The position numbers and the translations under genes are program-made. A stretch of 53,791 nt of DNA from Anaerolineales bacterium (GTDB lineage Bacteria > Chloroflexota > Anaerolineae > Anaerolineales > Villigracilaceae), in NCBI GenBank assembly GCA_016928525.1, contig JAFGKO010000243.1:1-53791 (forward strand), in the 5' to 3' direction. Positions 19,422 to 28,779 of the stretch are shown in pieces. Numbering within the stretch: the stretch's first letter is position 1; every line of letters begins with the position of its first letter. The notes beneath the pieces were generated by a model that saw nothing but the letters and a program-made list of their open reading frames with translations, made no database searches and was not told where the DNA came from.

Positions 19422-19943
19422 CTACTGCTCTCCTTTCTGTTGTTTGGTCAGCACAATCGCCCCGATCATCGCCACCAATAACACAATGGAGGTAACCTCG
19501 AAGGGCAGCAGGTAATCGCTGAATAAAACCATGCCGAGGTCGCGTATCGCATCTACAGTGTTGGTTGTTTCCGTTGGCGGGACAATCGCTGCTGTCGATT
19601 GCACGCGCACGAGTAGTAGATAAGCTGCCTCAACTACCAGTACGGCTGCCAGGCCCATCGCCAACGGTCTCTGGTAGGGCAGGACTTTGCCCGGGGCCAG
19701 TTTTTCCGCGCCCAGTAACATGATGACGAACAGGAACAACACCATGATCGCCCCGGCATAGACGGTGATTTGCGCCATAGCGATGAACGGCGCGCCCAGC
19801 AGCAGGTAGAAGACCGCCACCGTGGCAAAATTGATCACCAGGAACAACGCAGAATAAACTGCGTTCTGGCTGAGCAACATCCCGATTGCCGCGGCAACCG
19901 CAACCAGGGCTAGAATAAAAAAGAGTATCAGGTCAACGCTCAT
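19422..19943 (-). CDS. nuoJ: NADH-quinone oxidoreductase subunit J
   Basis: A 173-residue five-helix subunit of complex I, with the pi-bulge helix region YAGAIMVLFLFVIMLLG that links quinone chemistry to pumping. I use the ATG at 19943 rather than the GTG two codons earlier because an AAGG lies 6 bases upstream of it. The 90-base gap before it holds an ATCAGT-type repeat. Confidence 0.95.
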   Translation of the reverse strand: MSVDLILFFILALVAVAAAIGMLLSQNAVYSALFLVINFATVAVFYLLLGAPFIAMAQITVYAGAIMVLFLFVIMLLGAEKLAPGKVLPYQRPLAMGLAAVLVVEAAYLLLVRVQSTAAIVPPTETTNTVDAIRDLGMVLFSDYLLPFEVTSIVLLVAMIGAIVLTKQQKGEQ

Positions 19944-19954
19944 AAGCACCTTTT

Positions 19955-20037
19955 CGCCAGTGACCAGTAATCAGTAATCAGTAGCCAGTTTTCAGTTTGA
20001 GAAATCACGGATGACTGACTACTGTTCACTGATTGCT
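19955..20037. repeat. ATCAGT-type repeat tract between nuoI and nuoJ
   Basis: Iterations of CAGTAATCAGTAATCAGTAG, then CAGTTTTCAG and a partly inverted GACTGACTACTG segment. It is the same family as 32350-32386. Confidence 0.65.
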
Positions 20038-20539
20038 AATCTTTTGGATTCTCCATCTCCGGAACTGACCGCGTATAAACACCCGGCTCCACCTTCTGCG
20101 GCGTGGTCATCTCAGGCAAGGGAACCGCTTCCAGCAGCCTATCCTTGGTGTAGATAGCGTCGTGGCGGTCGGTGAACGAAAGCTCGTAATTATCGCCCAG
20201 CACGATAGCCTCAGTGGGACAGGCATCCTCACAGAAGCCGCAATAGATACAGCGCAGCATATTGATCTCGTAGGTGGAAGCATACCGCTCGCCGGGCGAG
20301 TAGCGTTCTTCGTCCGTGTTTTCAGAGGCCTCCACGAAGATGGCATCCGCCGGACAAGCGGCCGCGCACAGCGAACAGCCGATGCACTTCTCCAGTCCGT
20401 TTTCGTAACGTTTCAGCACATGACGTCCACGGTAGCGCGGACGCACCTGCCGCTTCTCTTCCGGGTATTGGGTCGTGACCGGCCCTTCGATCAGCATCTT
20501 GAACGTGGTAAACAGGCCACGTCCCAGTTCTTTAAGCAT
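20036..20539 (-). CDS. nuoI: NADH-quinone oxidoreductase subunit I, 2x[4Fe-4S]
   Basis: A 167-residue iron-sulfur subunit carrying clusters N6a and N6b through CIGCSLCAAACP (about 53) and CIYCGFCEDACP (about 97). It passes electrons from the peripheral arm to NuoB. Its start overlaps the end of nuoH by 8 bases. Confidence 0.97.
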   Translation of the reverse strand: MLKELGRGLFTTFKMLIEGPVTTQYPEEKRQVRPRYRGRHVLKRYENGLEKCIGCSLCAAACPADAIFVEASENTDEERYSPGERYASTYEINMLRCIYCGFCEDACPTEAIVLGDNYELSFTDRHDAIYTKDRLLEAVPLPEMTTPQKVEPGVYTRSVPEMENPKD

Positions 20540-21644
20540 AGTTCTTCCTCCGTATCGTGCGGTCTACCATTAAAGTAGCAAACCAACCCGCTAACAACGA
20601 AAGGATGGGAGTCAACCATAACAACCAGGGATTGACATCCTGTGCCAGCAAAATACCGACTGCAGTAATGAAGACAACCGCCAGCGCCAGCGGCAGCAGC
20701 ACTTTCCAGCCGAAATCCATCAGGCGGTGATAGCGAATGCGTGGCCAGGAGGCGCGCACCCAGATCATGATACCGAGCAAAACGAAAATTTTGATGAACA
20801 TATACAGCGGTCCGAGCCAGGGGAACTGGTCCACACCCGGGCCAAGATACCCGCCAAAGAACAGCGTCGCCAAAATCGCGCTGACCACGATCATCTTCTG
20901 GTATTCGGCCATGAAGAACAAGGCAAATTTCATCCCGGAATATTCGGTGTGGTAACCGGCCACAATTTCCTGCTCGGCCTCGGGCATATCGAACGGGTGA
21001 CGGTTAACTTCGGCAATCGTAGCGATCCAGAGAATGAATGCACCAACAGGCTGAACGAACACGAACCAACCAAACGGGCCGCGCTGCGCTTCAACGATCT
21101 CTACCAGGCTCATCGAGTTGCCCAGCAAGATGGCAGCTACGAATGATAAACCCAGCGTCAACTCATAAGATATCATCTGCGCCGAAGAGCGCAGGCCGCC
21201 CATCATGGCATACTTGTTATTCGAGGACCAGCCCGCCAGCACGATGCCATATACCGCAATCGAGGCGATTGACATTAAGAAAAGCACGCCCACGTTGATG
21301 TCAGCAACGGATTGAGTGATCGTACGGCCAAATAGCTGCACCGGCGGCCCCCACGGGATGACCGCCGTAATCACAATCGAAGGCACCATCGTAATGATGG
21401 GAGCCAGGAAGAACACCAGTTTATAAGCCTTGGCTGGCGTCAACTCTTCCTTGAAGATCAACTTGACCGCGTCTGCCATCCACTGCATCAACCCTTGCGG
21501 CCCGGCCCGGTTTGGTCCCAGGCGAGATTGCAGGAACGCCAGGAAGCGACGTTCGTAATATGTCAGGTAGCCGAAGCCGATCAGCAGCGTGAAAATCAGT
21601 ACCAGGGATTTGATGGCCCATTCAAGCCAGGTTGTCCAGTCCAT
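20532..21644 (-). CDS. nuoH: NADH-quinone oxidoreductase subunit H
   Basis: A 370-residue membrane subunit forming the quinone chamber. It has the conserved YYERRFLAFLQSRLGPNRAG loop, KEELTPAKA and the RHPFDMPEAEQEIVAGYHTEY loop, with about eight helices. It starts one base after nuoG ends. Confidence 0.97.
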   Translation of the reverse strand: MDWTTWLEWAIKSLVLIFTLLIGFGYLTYYERRFLAFLQSRLGPNRAGPQGLMQWMADAVKLIFKEELTPAKAYKLVFFLAPIITMVPSIVITAVIPWGPPVQLFGRTITQSVADINVGVLFLMSIASIAVYGIVLAGWSSNNKYAMMGGLRSSAQMISYELTLGLSFVAAILLGNSMSLVEIVEAQRGPFGWFVFVQPVGAFILWIATIAEVNRHPFDMPEAEQEIVAGYHTEYSGMKFALFFMAEYQKMIVVSAILATLFFGGYLGPGVDQFPWLGPLYMFIKIFVLLGIMIWVRASWPRIRYHRLMDFGWKVLLPLALAVVFITAVGILLAQDVNPWLLWLTPILSLLAGWFATLMVDRTIRRKNYA

Positions 21645-21645
21645 A

Positions 21646-24096
21646 TCATTTCACCTTTATCGCCACCGGCTCGCGGATCGCCAGCCCCATGCTGCGCGGG
21701 ATCAGCGCCACCCCGGCCGAAATTGTCTCATCGATCCTGACTATGGCCTCGCCCTTCACACCGTCAAAGCTGACCTTCACAGTCTTGCCAGCCTCTACAC
21801 CCAACTTCTTGGCTGCATCCGGATGTAAGGCAATGAACGTCTCGCCGATGCGTTCGGCCAGCAATTCTGCGGGAGAGACTGTCGTGCCGCGGTCATACAG
21901 TTTCGTGACAGGGACGGCCAGCAGTTCATCCTCTTTTGGACGTAAACCCGCCTCTTCCCGGACCTTGGGTATGCTGACCGTTTCGCCGCGTTCCGCCGCG
22001 CTGACAAGTTGCACGCCCAACCCCTGCGTGTTCTCGTAGGTTGTGCCGCCGTAGTACAGGTCGCCGCGGCCAACAATGGGCCACTGCTCGGCCACTTCGG
22101 CCAATTTGGCGTAGGACAAACCTGCGAAGTCCTTCACGCTGGCAGCCAGCCTCTCGAAGACCAGCACGGGCGAAGAGCCTTCCAGGTCGATGTTGAGTTT
22201 CTTCGCAATTTCTGCTGTGATGGCGTAATCGGCTTTGGTTTCGCCCAGCGGCGGGACAGCCGGATAGAAGCGTTGCACGCGGCGTTCACCCGAAGTAAAC
22301 GTACCATCCCGCTCGGTGTAAGCCTGCGCGGGTAGGACCACATCTGCCAGTTCAGCCGTCGCCGTCTGGAACAAATCCTGCACGACGACAAAATCCGCGT
22401 TCTTGAACGCCTTCTCCAGCGCGGGATCATCGCCTGCCGGGTCAGCGGCTGCGATGTAAACCGTTTTTCCTTTGATTATTTTTGCTAAATCGGCCTCGGG
22501 ACGGAAACCCATCTCCCAGGCCCCCTGATTGTTAGCTTTCGGCCATACACCAATGAGGCCGTTGTTCCGTTTTCCCGTGTGCCCGGTTTTCACGAGCAGG
22601 TTAGCACAGGCGGCGGCAAGGTTGCTTGAACCTTCCAGTCCCAGTCCATCGCTCCCGAACAACACAATTGCATTTTCAGCCTTGGCGAATGCCTCCGCAA
22701 TCTTGCTTTTACCGCCTAGGTCCTGGACAGTTTTGATTTCATCGCCATTCGAATATCGAATAACGAATTTCGCAAATTTATCGAGTTTTGTCTCACGGGC
22801 ATTTGCCACGATCAATGTTGCCCCGCGGTCCGCAGCCTGCTTGACGCGCAGCCACCAGATGGGCGCCTCTTCATACAAATCAGACGCAACCACCAGGATG
22901 GCATCGCCTTTGCCCAGGTCCGCAAAGTTCGTGCCCTGTCCTACGCCAACCTGCATGACCAGGTCGCCGCCACCCATATCGGTGTATAAAACGGCCTTCC
23001 CGCCCAGTCCATCGGCCAGGGATTTCAGGTTGAAGAGGTCTTCGTTGGAAAGGCGCCCGGATGCCAGCACGACCACGTCCTTGCCGGCTTCACCCAGCTT
23101 TTCCGCAACCAGTTTGGTAGCCGAGTCCCAGGAGGCGATCTTCAATTTGTCATCTTTGCGAAGGAGCGGTTTTTCCAGGCGTGCCTTGCTCTCGGCATAA
23201 TGATAGGCGAAGCGGCCCTTGTCGCAGATCCAGACCTCGTTGACCTGTTCGTTCTGGCGCGGCATCACGCGCTTGATGACCACTTTACCATCCGCTTTGG
23301 CTTCGCGGCGGGTATTGAAAGTGATATTGCAACCCACCGGGCACTGCGCGCAGACCGAAGCCGCCGCCAGCAGTTCCCAGGGACGCGCCCCAAAGCGGAA
23401 GTCGGCGGTCGTCAGCGCGCCAACAGGGCAGATATCGGTGGTGTTACCTGAAAAAACAGAATCAAATCCGGGCTCCGAAACGGAGATGATCTCACTGCCC
23501 CGCCCGCGTTCATCGATGGCCAATACCGCCTCGCCCACCACTTCATCTTGAAAGCGCACGCAACGTCCACACAAAATGCAGCGCTCCCGGTCGAGGTAAA
23601 TGAGTTCGCCCAATGGGACATGCTTGTCCATGTGCATCTTGTCGCCATACAGGAAGCGACTTTTGCCCGGACCGTGTTCCATGGTCAGATTCTGCAACGG
23701 GCATTCGCCGCCCTTGTCACAGATCGGGCAATCGAGCGGGTGGGAGGTCAGCAGGAATTCGAGGATGCCCTTCTGCGCCTCTTTGGCCTTCTCGGATTGC
23801 GTGAGCACCACCATGCCGTCCGAAACAACGTTAGTGCAGGCCGCTTCGGGCTTGGGCATGAACTGCATCTGTGGCTGGCCGTTTTCATCGAGCATTGGCT
23901 GCCCGGTGCTGCGGTCGATCATCGGGCGACCGATCTCGACCAGGCACATGCGACACATGCCGGCCGGTTCCATCTTGGGATGGTAGCAAAAGACCGGAAT
24001 GTCGATACCGACTTTCTTGGCCGCATCCACGATCAATGTCCCGGCGGGAACGGTGACCTGCACGCCGTCAATCGTCAGGGTAACTTGTTTTGTCAT
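21646..24096 (-). CDS. nuoG: NADH-quinone oxidoreductase subunit G
   Basis: An 816-residue iron-sulfur subunit. The N-terminal [2Fe-2S] domain has CYHPKMEPAGMCRMC. The His/Cys cluster follows (HPLDCPICDKGGECPLQ), then CILCGRCVRF and CPVGALT for the [4Fe-4S] clusters. A CAQCPVGC…C set near 248 suggests the extra N7 cluster. The remainder is a molybdopterin-oxidoreductase-like domain without cofactor in this family, ending in an aspartate-decarboxylase-like barrel. The start overlaps the nuoF stop (ATGA). Confidence 0.96.
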   Translation of the reverse strand: MTKQVTLTIDGVQVTVPAGTLIVDAAKKVGIDIPVFCYHPKMEPAGMCRMCLVEIGRPMIDRSTGQPMLDENGQPQMQFMPKPEAACTNVVSDGMVVLTQSEKAKEAQKGILEFLLTSHPLDCPICDKGGECPLQNLTMEHGPGKSRFLYGDKMHMDKHVPLGELIYLDRERCILCGRCVRFQDEVVGEAVLAIDERGRGSEIISVSEPGFDSVFSGNTTDICPVGALTTADFRFGARPWELLAAASVCAQCPVGCNITFNTRREAKADGKVVIKRVMPRQNEQVNEVWICDKGRFAYHYAESKARLEKPLLRKDDKLKIASWDSATKLVAEKLGEAGKDVVVLASGRLSNEDLFNLKSLADGLGGKAVLYTDMGGGDLVMQVGVGQGTNFADLGKGDAILVVASDLYEEAPIWWLRVKQAADRGATLIVANARETKLDKFAKFVIRYSNGDEIKTVQDLGGKSKIAEAFAKAENAIVLFGSDGLGLEGSSNLAAACANLLVKTGHTGKRNNGLIGVWPKANNQGAWEMGFRPEADLAKIIKGKTVYIAAADPAGDDPALEKAFKNADFVVVQDLFQTATAELADVVLPAQAYTERDGTFTSGERRVQRFYPAVPPLGETKADYAITAEIAKKLNIDLEGSSPVLVFERLAASVKDFAGLSYAKLAEVAEQWPIVGRGDLYYGGTTYENTQGLGVQLVSAAERGETVSIPKVREEAGLRPKEDELLAVPVTKLYDRGTTVSPAELLAERIGETFIALHPDAAKKLGVEAGKTVKVSFDGVKGEAIVRIDETISAGVALIPRSMGLAIREPVAIKVK

Positions 24097-25355
24097 AGAT
24101 CAGCTGCCTCTTTCCGCACCGGCAGTTTGAAGTCTTGCGGGAAGCGTTCGATACCAGTAACAACTGCCATGGTGGCAAATTCACCCAGCGCGCACAGGCA
24201 TTTGTTCTGCATCTGCCTTGCAACGCTGTACAAAAGGTCTACCTCTTCCTTGCCGCTTTCGTTATTATGGATGCGCTCGCTCAGGTGTTGCATCCAGTAG
24301 TTGCCTTCCCGGCAGGGTGTGCACTTGCCACACGATTCGTGCTTGAAGAAATGGATGGTCTTGTTGATGACCCAGTCAATGCTGACGGTGTCGTCGATCA
24401 CAATCACGGAAGCAGACCCGAGGTCCGCGCCGAGCGTGCGTACGGAAGCATAGTCCATCGGAGTGTCGAGTGCCTTGTCGTCCACAGCGATCAAGGACGA
24501 AGAAGCGCCAGCCGCCATGATGGCCTTGACCGGACGTCCTTCCAGGATGCCGCCGCCGTGCTCGTAGATCAACTCGCGGAAGGTCGCACCGAACAGAAGC
24601 TCATAGTTGCCCGGCTTGCGAACGCGACCGGACAGCGAGAAGATTTTCACGCCCGCGCTGTCGGCCGTACCCATCGACTTGTACCAGTCCGCGCCGTTGG
24701 CCATGATCAATGGGACATTAGTGAGCGTCTCGACGTTATTGACCACGGTCGGCTTGCCGTATAGACCAAACGAAGGCGGGAAGGGCGGACGCACGCGCGG
24801 TTGTCCGCGTTTGCCTTCGAGCGATTCGAGCAGGGCAGTCTCTTCTCCACAGATGTAAGCGCCCGCTCCAAGGTGGGTGTAAATCTTGAGGGAGTAATCG
24901 CTGCCAAAGAGTTTCTCACCCAGATAACCGGCCTTTTCCATTTCGGCGATTTTCTCGTCGAGAAAAGCAGCCACCTGCCAGAACTCGCCGCGCAGGTAGA
25001 TGTAAGCCGCATGCGCGCCAACCGCATAGGAACAAATCGCCACACCCTCCAGGAACTGGAAGGGATTACTCTCCATAATCTCGCGGTCTTTGAAGGTGCC
25101 CGGCTCGGACTCATCCGCATTGGCAACCACGTAGTGTGGCCAATTATTATTGTCCATGAAGGCCCACTTCATGCCAGTGGGGAAGCCCGCGCCGCCGCGA
25201 CCGCGCAGGCCGGAATTCTTGACTACCTCGGTCACTTCGGTCGGCTTCATCTTCTTGACAGCCCCTTCGAAGGCCTTGAAACCGCCTTCCTGCTTATAGA
25301 CATCGATCTTGTTGATGTCGGCTATGTCTCGATGGCGCAAAAGGACGTGAGTCAT
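24093..25355 (-). CDS. nuoF: NADH-quinone oxidoreductase subunit F, NADH and FMN binding
   Basis: A 420-residue flavoprotein that oxidises NADH. It has GRGGAGFPTGMKW for FMN/NADH, GAGAYICGEETALLESLEG, and the N3 cluster ligands in ESCGKCTPCREG plus a later Cys in CLCALGEF. It overlaps nuoE by one base (TAATG) and nuoG by four. Confidence 0.97.
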   Translation of the reverse strand: MTHVLLRHRDIADINKIDVYKQEGGFKAFEGAVKKMKPTEVTEVVKNSGLRGRGGAGFPTGMKWAFMDNNNWPHYVVANADESEPGTFKDREIMESNPFQFLEGVAICSYAVGAHAAYIYLRGEFWQVAAFLDEKIAEMEKAGYLGEKLFGSDYSLKIYTHLGAGAYICGEETALLESLEGKRGQPRVRPPFPPSFGLYGKPTVVNNVETLTNVPLIMANGADWYKSMGTADSAGVKIFSLSGRVRKPGNYELLFGATFRELIYEHGGGILEGRPVKAIMAAGASSSLIAVDDKALDTPMDYASVRTLGADLGSASVIVIDDTVSIDWVINKTIHFFKHESCGKCTPCREGNYWMQHLSERIHNNESGKEEVDLLYSVARQMQNKCLCALGEFATMAVVTGIERFPQDFKLPVRKEAADL

Positions 25356-25849
25356 TACTTCACCTCCTTGAGCGCATTGATCAGTTCCATCGTCTTTTCG
25401 ACGGTCATGTTCTCGTGGTATTTGATGCCATCCGGCCCCTGCGTCTGGAACATGGGAGCCTTATCGCAGGCCGCCAGGCACATAACCGGCTCCACTGTCA
25501 CCAGGCCGTCCGAGGTCGTGCCGCCGGGTTCGATCCCCAGCTTCGCGCACAAATCTGCCAAGAACTGGTCGGCGCCACGCAAGGCGCAGGGCAGGTCGGT
25601 ACAGACCTGGATGCGTAGTTTCCCTTCCGGTTTATCGTGATACAACGTGTAAAAGCCAATGATGGAAGAGACCTCTGTGTCGGTGATCTCCAACATCGTG
25701 GCAATATCACGAATGGCATGGCGATCTACATAGCCTTCCTCACGTTGCGCTAGGTATAGCAACGGCATGACCGCCGAGCGCTTGTGCTCCGGCGGGTACT
25801 TCGCCAGGATCTTTTTCACTTCCTTGGGATACTTTTCTGCCAAACTCAT
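25355..25849 (-). CDS. nuoE: NADH-quinone oxidoreductase subunit E, [2Fe-2S]
   Basis: A 164-residue thioredoxin-fold subunit with cluster N1a ligands in QVCTDLPCA and CLAACDKAP. Its presence with NuoF and NuoG shows a complete NADH-oxidising module, unlike the reduced complex I of some phyla. The start overlaps the nuoD stop (ATGA). Confidence 0.96.
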   Translation of the reverse strand: MSLAEKYPKEVKKILAKYPPEHKRSAVMPLLYLAQREEGYVDRHAIRDIATMLEITDTEVSSIIGFYTLYHDKPEGKLRIQVCTDLPCALRGADQFLADLCAKLGIEPGGTTSDGLVTVEPVMCLAACDKAPMFQTQGPDGIKYHENMTVEKTMELINALKEVK

Positions 25850-27075
25850 CTGTCAATATCTCCCAGGACAAAGTCGATCGAACCGATGATGGCAATCAGG
25901 TCAGCGACCAGATGCCCCTTCGCCAGTTCAGATAATACGCCTACATTTTCAAAGGAGGGTGTACGCATGTGAATGCGATAGGGCTTCGGCCCACCATCCC
26001 CTTCCAGGAACACACCTAATTCGCCGCGCGGACTTTCCACCGCCGTGTAAATAGAGGCCTTGGGCGCCTCGAAGCCTTCCGTCCACAACTTGAAGTGATG
26101 GATCAGCGCTTCCATGCTGGTGCCAATCTCCGAGCGTGGCGGCGGGACGAACTTGCGGTTGTCGCTGCGCACTGGACCCATGGGCAGTTTGTTCAGCGCC
26201 TGCTCTACGATCTTGAGCGACTCGCGCATCTCCTGCACGCGGACCAGGTAACGGGCGTAGTTGTCGCCTTCGGTGCGAACGGGGACGACGAAATCGTACT
26301 GCTCGTAGCCCATATAAGGACGTTTCTTGCGCAAGTCCCAGTCCACGCCACTGGCGCGCAGGATCGGGCCGGTCACACCATAGCTGAGGGCAGTCTCCTT
26401 AGAGAGGACGCCAATTCCAAGCAGACGGTCCAGCAGCAGCGGGTTCTTCGTCAGCAGGGCTTCGTATTCATCGATCCGTTTCGGGAACATTTTGATGAAA
26501 TCCCGGACTGCCCCTTCGAATTCCACCGGCACATCGCGCCAAACGCCACCCGGACGAATGTAAGTTGTCATCATACGCTGGCCCGAGACCAGTTCAAGGA
26601 TGTCCAGAATGATCTCGCGCTCGCGGAAGGCGTACATGAACATGGACATGGCTGCCAGGTCCAGCGCATGCGTGCCGATCCACACCAGGTGCGAAGCAAG
26701 ACGCTGCAACTCGGTCAGGATCACGCGTATCGCCTGCGCGCGCGGCGGCACGTCCAGATCCACCAGTTTTTCCACTGCCATGCAGTACGCCAGGTTGTTA
26801 CCGACCGTGTTCATATAATCCAGGCGGTCGGTCATCACTTCGGCCTTTTGGTAGGTTTTTGCTTCCATATTTTTCTCAACGCCAGTGTGCAGGAAACCGA
26901 TGTCGGGAATGCAGTTAATCACAATTTCGCCGTCGAGTTCCAGCAGCAGGCGCAGCACGCCATGTGTCGCCGGGTGCTGCGGGCCCATATTCAACAGCAT
27001 GGTCTCGCCTGCGATTGCACGTCCCGAGACTAGGTGCTTCAAATCATCGACTGTGACTTCTTGTAGTTGAGCCAT
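25846..27075 (-). CDS. nuoD: NADH-quinone oxidoreductase subunit D
   Basis: A 409-residue quinone-site subunit related to the hydrogenase large subunit. The N-terminal MGPQHPATHGVLR loop holds the quinone-binding histidine, and the C-terminus ends IGSIDFVLGDIDR as in the family. NuoC and NuoD are separate genes here, two bases apart. Confidence 0.97.
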   Translation of the reverse strand: MAQLQEVTVDDLKHLVSGRAIAGETMLLNMGPQHPATHGVLRLLLELDGEIVINCIPDIGFLHTGVEKNMEAKTYQKAEVMTDRLDYMNTVGNNLAYCMAVEKLVDLDVPPRAQAIRVILTELQRLASHLVWIGTHALDLAAMSMFMYAFREREIILDILELVSGQRMMTTYIRPGGVWRDVPVEFEGAVRDFIKMFPKRIDEYEALLTKNPLLLDRLLGIGVLSKETALSYGVTGPILRASGVDWDLRKKRPYMGYEQYDFVVPVRTEGDNYARYLVRVQEMRESLKIVEQALNKLPMGPVRSDNRKFVPPPRSEIGTSMEALIHHFKLWTEGFEAPKASIYTAVESPRGELGVFLEGDGGPKPYRIHMRTPSFENVGVLSELAKGHLVADLIAIIGSIDFVLGDIDR

Positions 27076-27077
27076 AA

Positions 27078-27590
27078 CTATTCCTTGGCGTAAGGCTTGC
27101 GCAGGTTGATCTCTTCAAAGTTGAAGGTGAACTGCGGCTCTTCGTAGCCCAACGGGTAATCTTTGCGCAACGGATGCCCTTCCCAATCTGCAGGCATCAA
27201 AATGCGACGCGGGTCAGGATGGCCATCGAAATGGATGCCGAACATGTCCCAGATCTCGCGCTCGCGCCAGTTTGCAGATGCGAACACACCAGTCACTGTC
27301 GGGAGCACTGGCCTGGTCGCCGCTACCGGGACGCGCAATTGGATCGACAGGTTCTTCACCAGTGACGTTAACTGATAAATAACATGGAAGCGCGGCTCCT
27401 GTTGCGGCCAATAGTCCACGGCTGTCAGCGCAGATAACAGCGCAAATTCATGTGTATCACGCAAAGATGTGATCACCTCTACGATTTGTTCCGGCTGGAC
27501 GAAGACATGCGCTTCACCCCGGAACTCTTCGAACGTCAGGGCAAATTCTTTTTGCAAAGCCTGGACGATTGTTTCGAGTTTATTGTCCAT
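27078..27590 (-). CDS. nuoC: NADH-quinone oxidoreductase subunit C
   Basis: A 170-residue peripheral-arm subunit (30 kDa family) with the signature REREIWDMFGIHFDGHPD and RRILMPADWEGHPLRKDYPLG near the C-terminus. It lies directly before nuoD. A repeat fills the 92-base gap separating it from nuoB. Confidence 0.96.
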   Translation of the reverse strand: MDNKLETIVQALQKEFALTFEEFRGEAHVFVQPEQIVEVITSLRDTHEFALLSALTAVDYWPQQEPRFHVIYQLTSLVKNLSIQLRVPVAATRPVLPTVTGVFASANWREREIWDMFGIHFDGHPDPRRILMPADWEGHPLRKDYPLGYEEPQFTFNFEEINLRKPYAKE

Positions 27591-27608
27591 AAAATCTCAC
27601 CGTCAGCG

Positions 27609-27684
27609 ACCACGAAGTCTCAAAGTCTCTAAGTCACCAAGTAGTTTTTTCTTTGTGTCCTGGTGTCTTTGTTACTTTGTGGTT
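27609..27684. repeat. Inverted repeat of CACGAAG/CTTTGTG type between nuoB and nuoC
   Basis: CACGAAGTCTCAAAGTCTCT and AAGTCACCAAG are partly mirrored by CTTTGTGTCCTGGTGTCTTT and CTTTGTGG around a T-rich centre. It could fold into a long hairpin in the operon mRNA. Confidence 0.65.
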
Positions 27685-28174
27685 ATCCCATATTTGCATA
27701 ATCTTTGAACTTTTCGCCGTAGACCTTCTCGTACAGCGTCACCACACCATGGATCAGGGCCTCGGGGCGCGGGGGGCAGCCAGCCACGTATACGTCCACT
27801 GGCACTACTTCATCCACCCCTTGATGGATGGCATAGTTGTTGAAGACACCGCCGCAGGAGGCGCAGTCGCCCATGGCCAGCACCCATTTGGGTTCGGGCA
27901 TCTGGTCGTACAGGCGGCGCAACACCGGGCCCATCTTGCGCGAAACACGCCCGGCCACAATCATCAGATCGGACTGGCGAGGGCTGGCGCGCATCAGTTC
28001 CATGCCGAAGCGGCTCATGTCGTAATCCGCGGCCTGCGCCGACATCATTTCGATGGCGCAGCAGGCCAATCCAAAGAGCATCGGCCACATGGCGCGCGTG
28101 CGTGACCAGTTGACAACCTGCTCGAGCGTCGTGGTCACCACGCCCATATTACCGAGTTTTTGTTCTACTCCCAT
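27683..28174 (-). CDS. nuoB: NADH-quinone oxidoreductase subunit B
   Basis: A 163-residue subunit holding the terminal N2 cluster. Ligands lie in [12 protein letters not shown] (adjacent cysteines), GDCASCGG and [11 protein letters not shown]. The ATG at 28174 is chosen over an upstream in-frame start because AGGAG lies 6 bases before it and the protein then starts MGVEQKLG. It overlaps nuoA by ten bases. Confidence 0.96.
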   Translation of the reverse strand: MGVEQKLGNMGVVTTTLEQVVNWSRTRAMWPMLFGLACCAIEMMSAQAADYDMSRFGMELMRASPRQSDLMIVAGRVSRKMGPVLRRLYDQMPEPKWVLAMGDCASCGGVFNNYAIHQGVDEVVPVDVYVAGCPPRPEALIHGVVTLYEKVYGEKFKDYANMG

Positions 28175-28521
28175 TCCAGGGCTCCTTTCTTCCACGCATA
28201 CACGTAGCCTACCAGTAAGATAACAATAAAGACGACCATCTCGATCAACCCGAACAAGCCGAGCTGCCTGAAGACAATCGCCCAGGGGAGGAAGAAAACG
28301 ACTTCAATATCAAACAAGATGAACAGCACAGCGATCAGGTAGAAACGCACTGGCATACGGCGCGTACCCGGGCCGTATGGCTGCATACCTGATTCGTAGG
28401 GCATGGATTTTTGTTCTGTTTTTTTCTTTGGCCCAAATAGCTCCCCCAAGCCAATCGCGATCAATGCAACCAGGGTTGCCAGTGCAATTAAAACAGCAAT
28501 GGCGAGATATTCAAGCAACAT
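28165..28521 (-). CDS. nuoA: NADH-quinone oxidoreductase subunit A
   Basis: A 118-residue three-helix membrane subunit and first gene of the operon. It has the conserved [10 protein letters not shown] loop and [20 protein letters not shown]. The ATG at 28521 has a GAGG site 5-6 bases upstream and replaces a GTG two codons earlier. Confidence 0.96.
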   Translation of the reverse strand: MLLEYLAIAVLIALATLVALIAIGLGELFGPKKKTEQKSMPYESGMQPYGPGTRRMPVRFYLIAVLFILFDIEVVFFLPWAIVFRQLGLFGLIEMVVFIVILLVGYVYAWKKGALEWE

Positions 28522-28654
28522 AGACACCTCTTCGATGATGCGTTTACTCGTACTGCGTATTGGCGAATGGATTTTTCTGCAGAAAAGACACGATTAAGCT
28601 ACAAGAAAGGGTTGCCAATACAAACAAAGAGCACTAAACTGCCATGCTTGGCAA

Positions 28655-28663
28655 AGTATATCA
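28655..28663 (-). promoter_or_regulatory. Possible nuo operon promoter (extended -10)
   Basis: On the minus strand the motif TGATATACT matches TGnTATAAT and lies about 135 bases upstream of nuoA, in the otherwise featureless gap 28522-28740. No clear -35 is visible. Confidence 0.4.
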
Positions 28664-28740
28664 TAAGAGATTTTTGCGAACCAGACAATGTGTCGCTTTT
28701 CACAAAAAGAACAGGCAGGAGTCACATTGGAAAAATGACA

Positions 28741-28771
28741 TAAAAATAAGGGCGAAGCGTTGCTTCGTCCC
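28741..28771 (-). terminator. Terminator after rpoD
   Basis: GGGACGAAGC/GCTTCGCCC stem followed by TTATTTTTAT on the minus strand, nine bases after the rpoD stop. Confidence 0.8.
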
Positions 28772-28779
28772 TATCGAAT

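Noticed and set aside
26095..27033. A 312-codon plus-strand frame, and similar long frames across the nuo region.
   Set aside because: All are antisense to conserved complex I genes.
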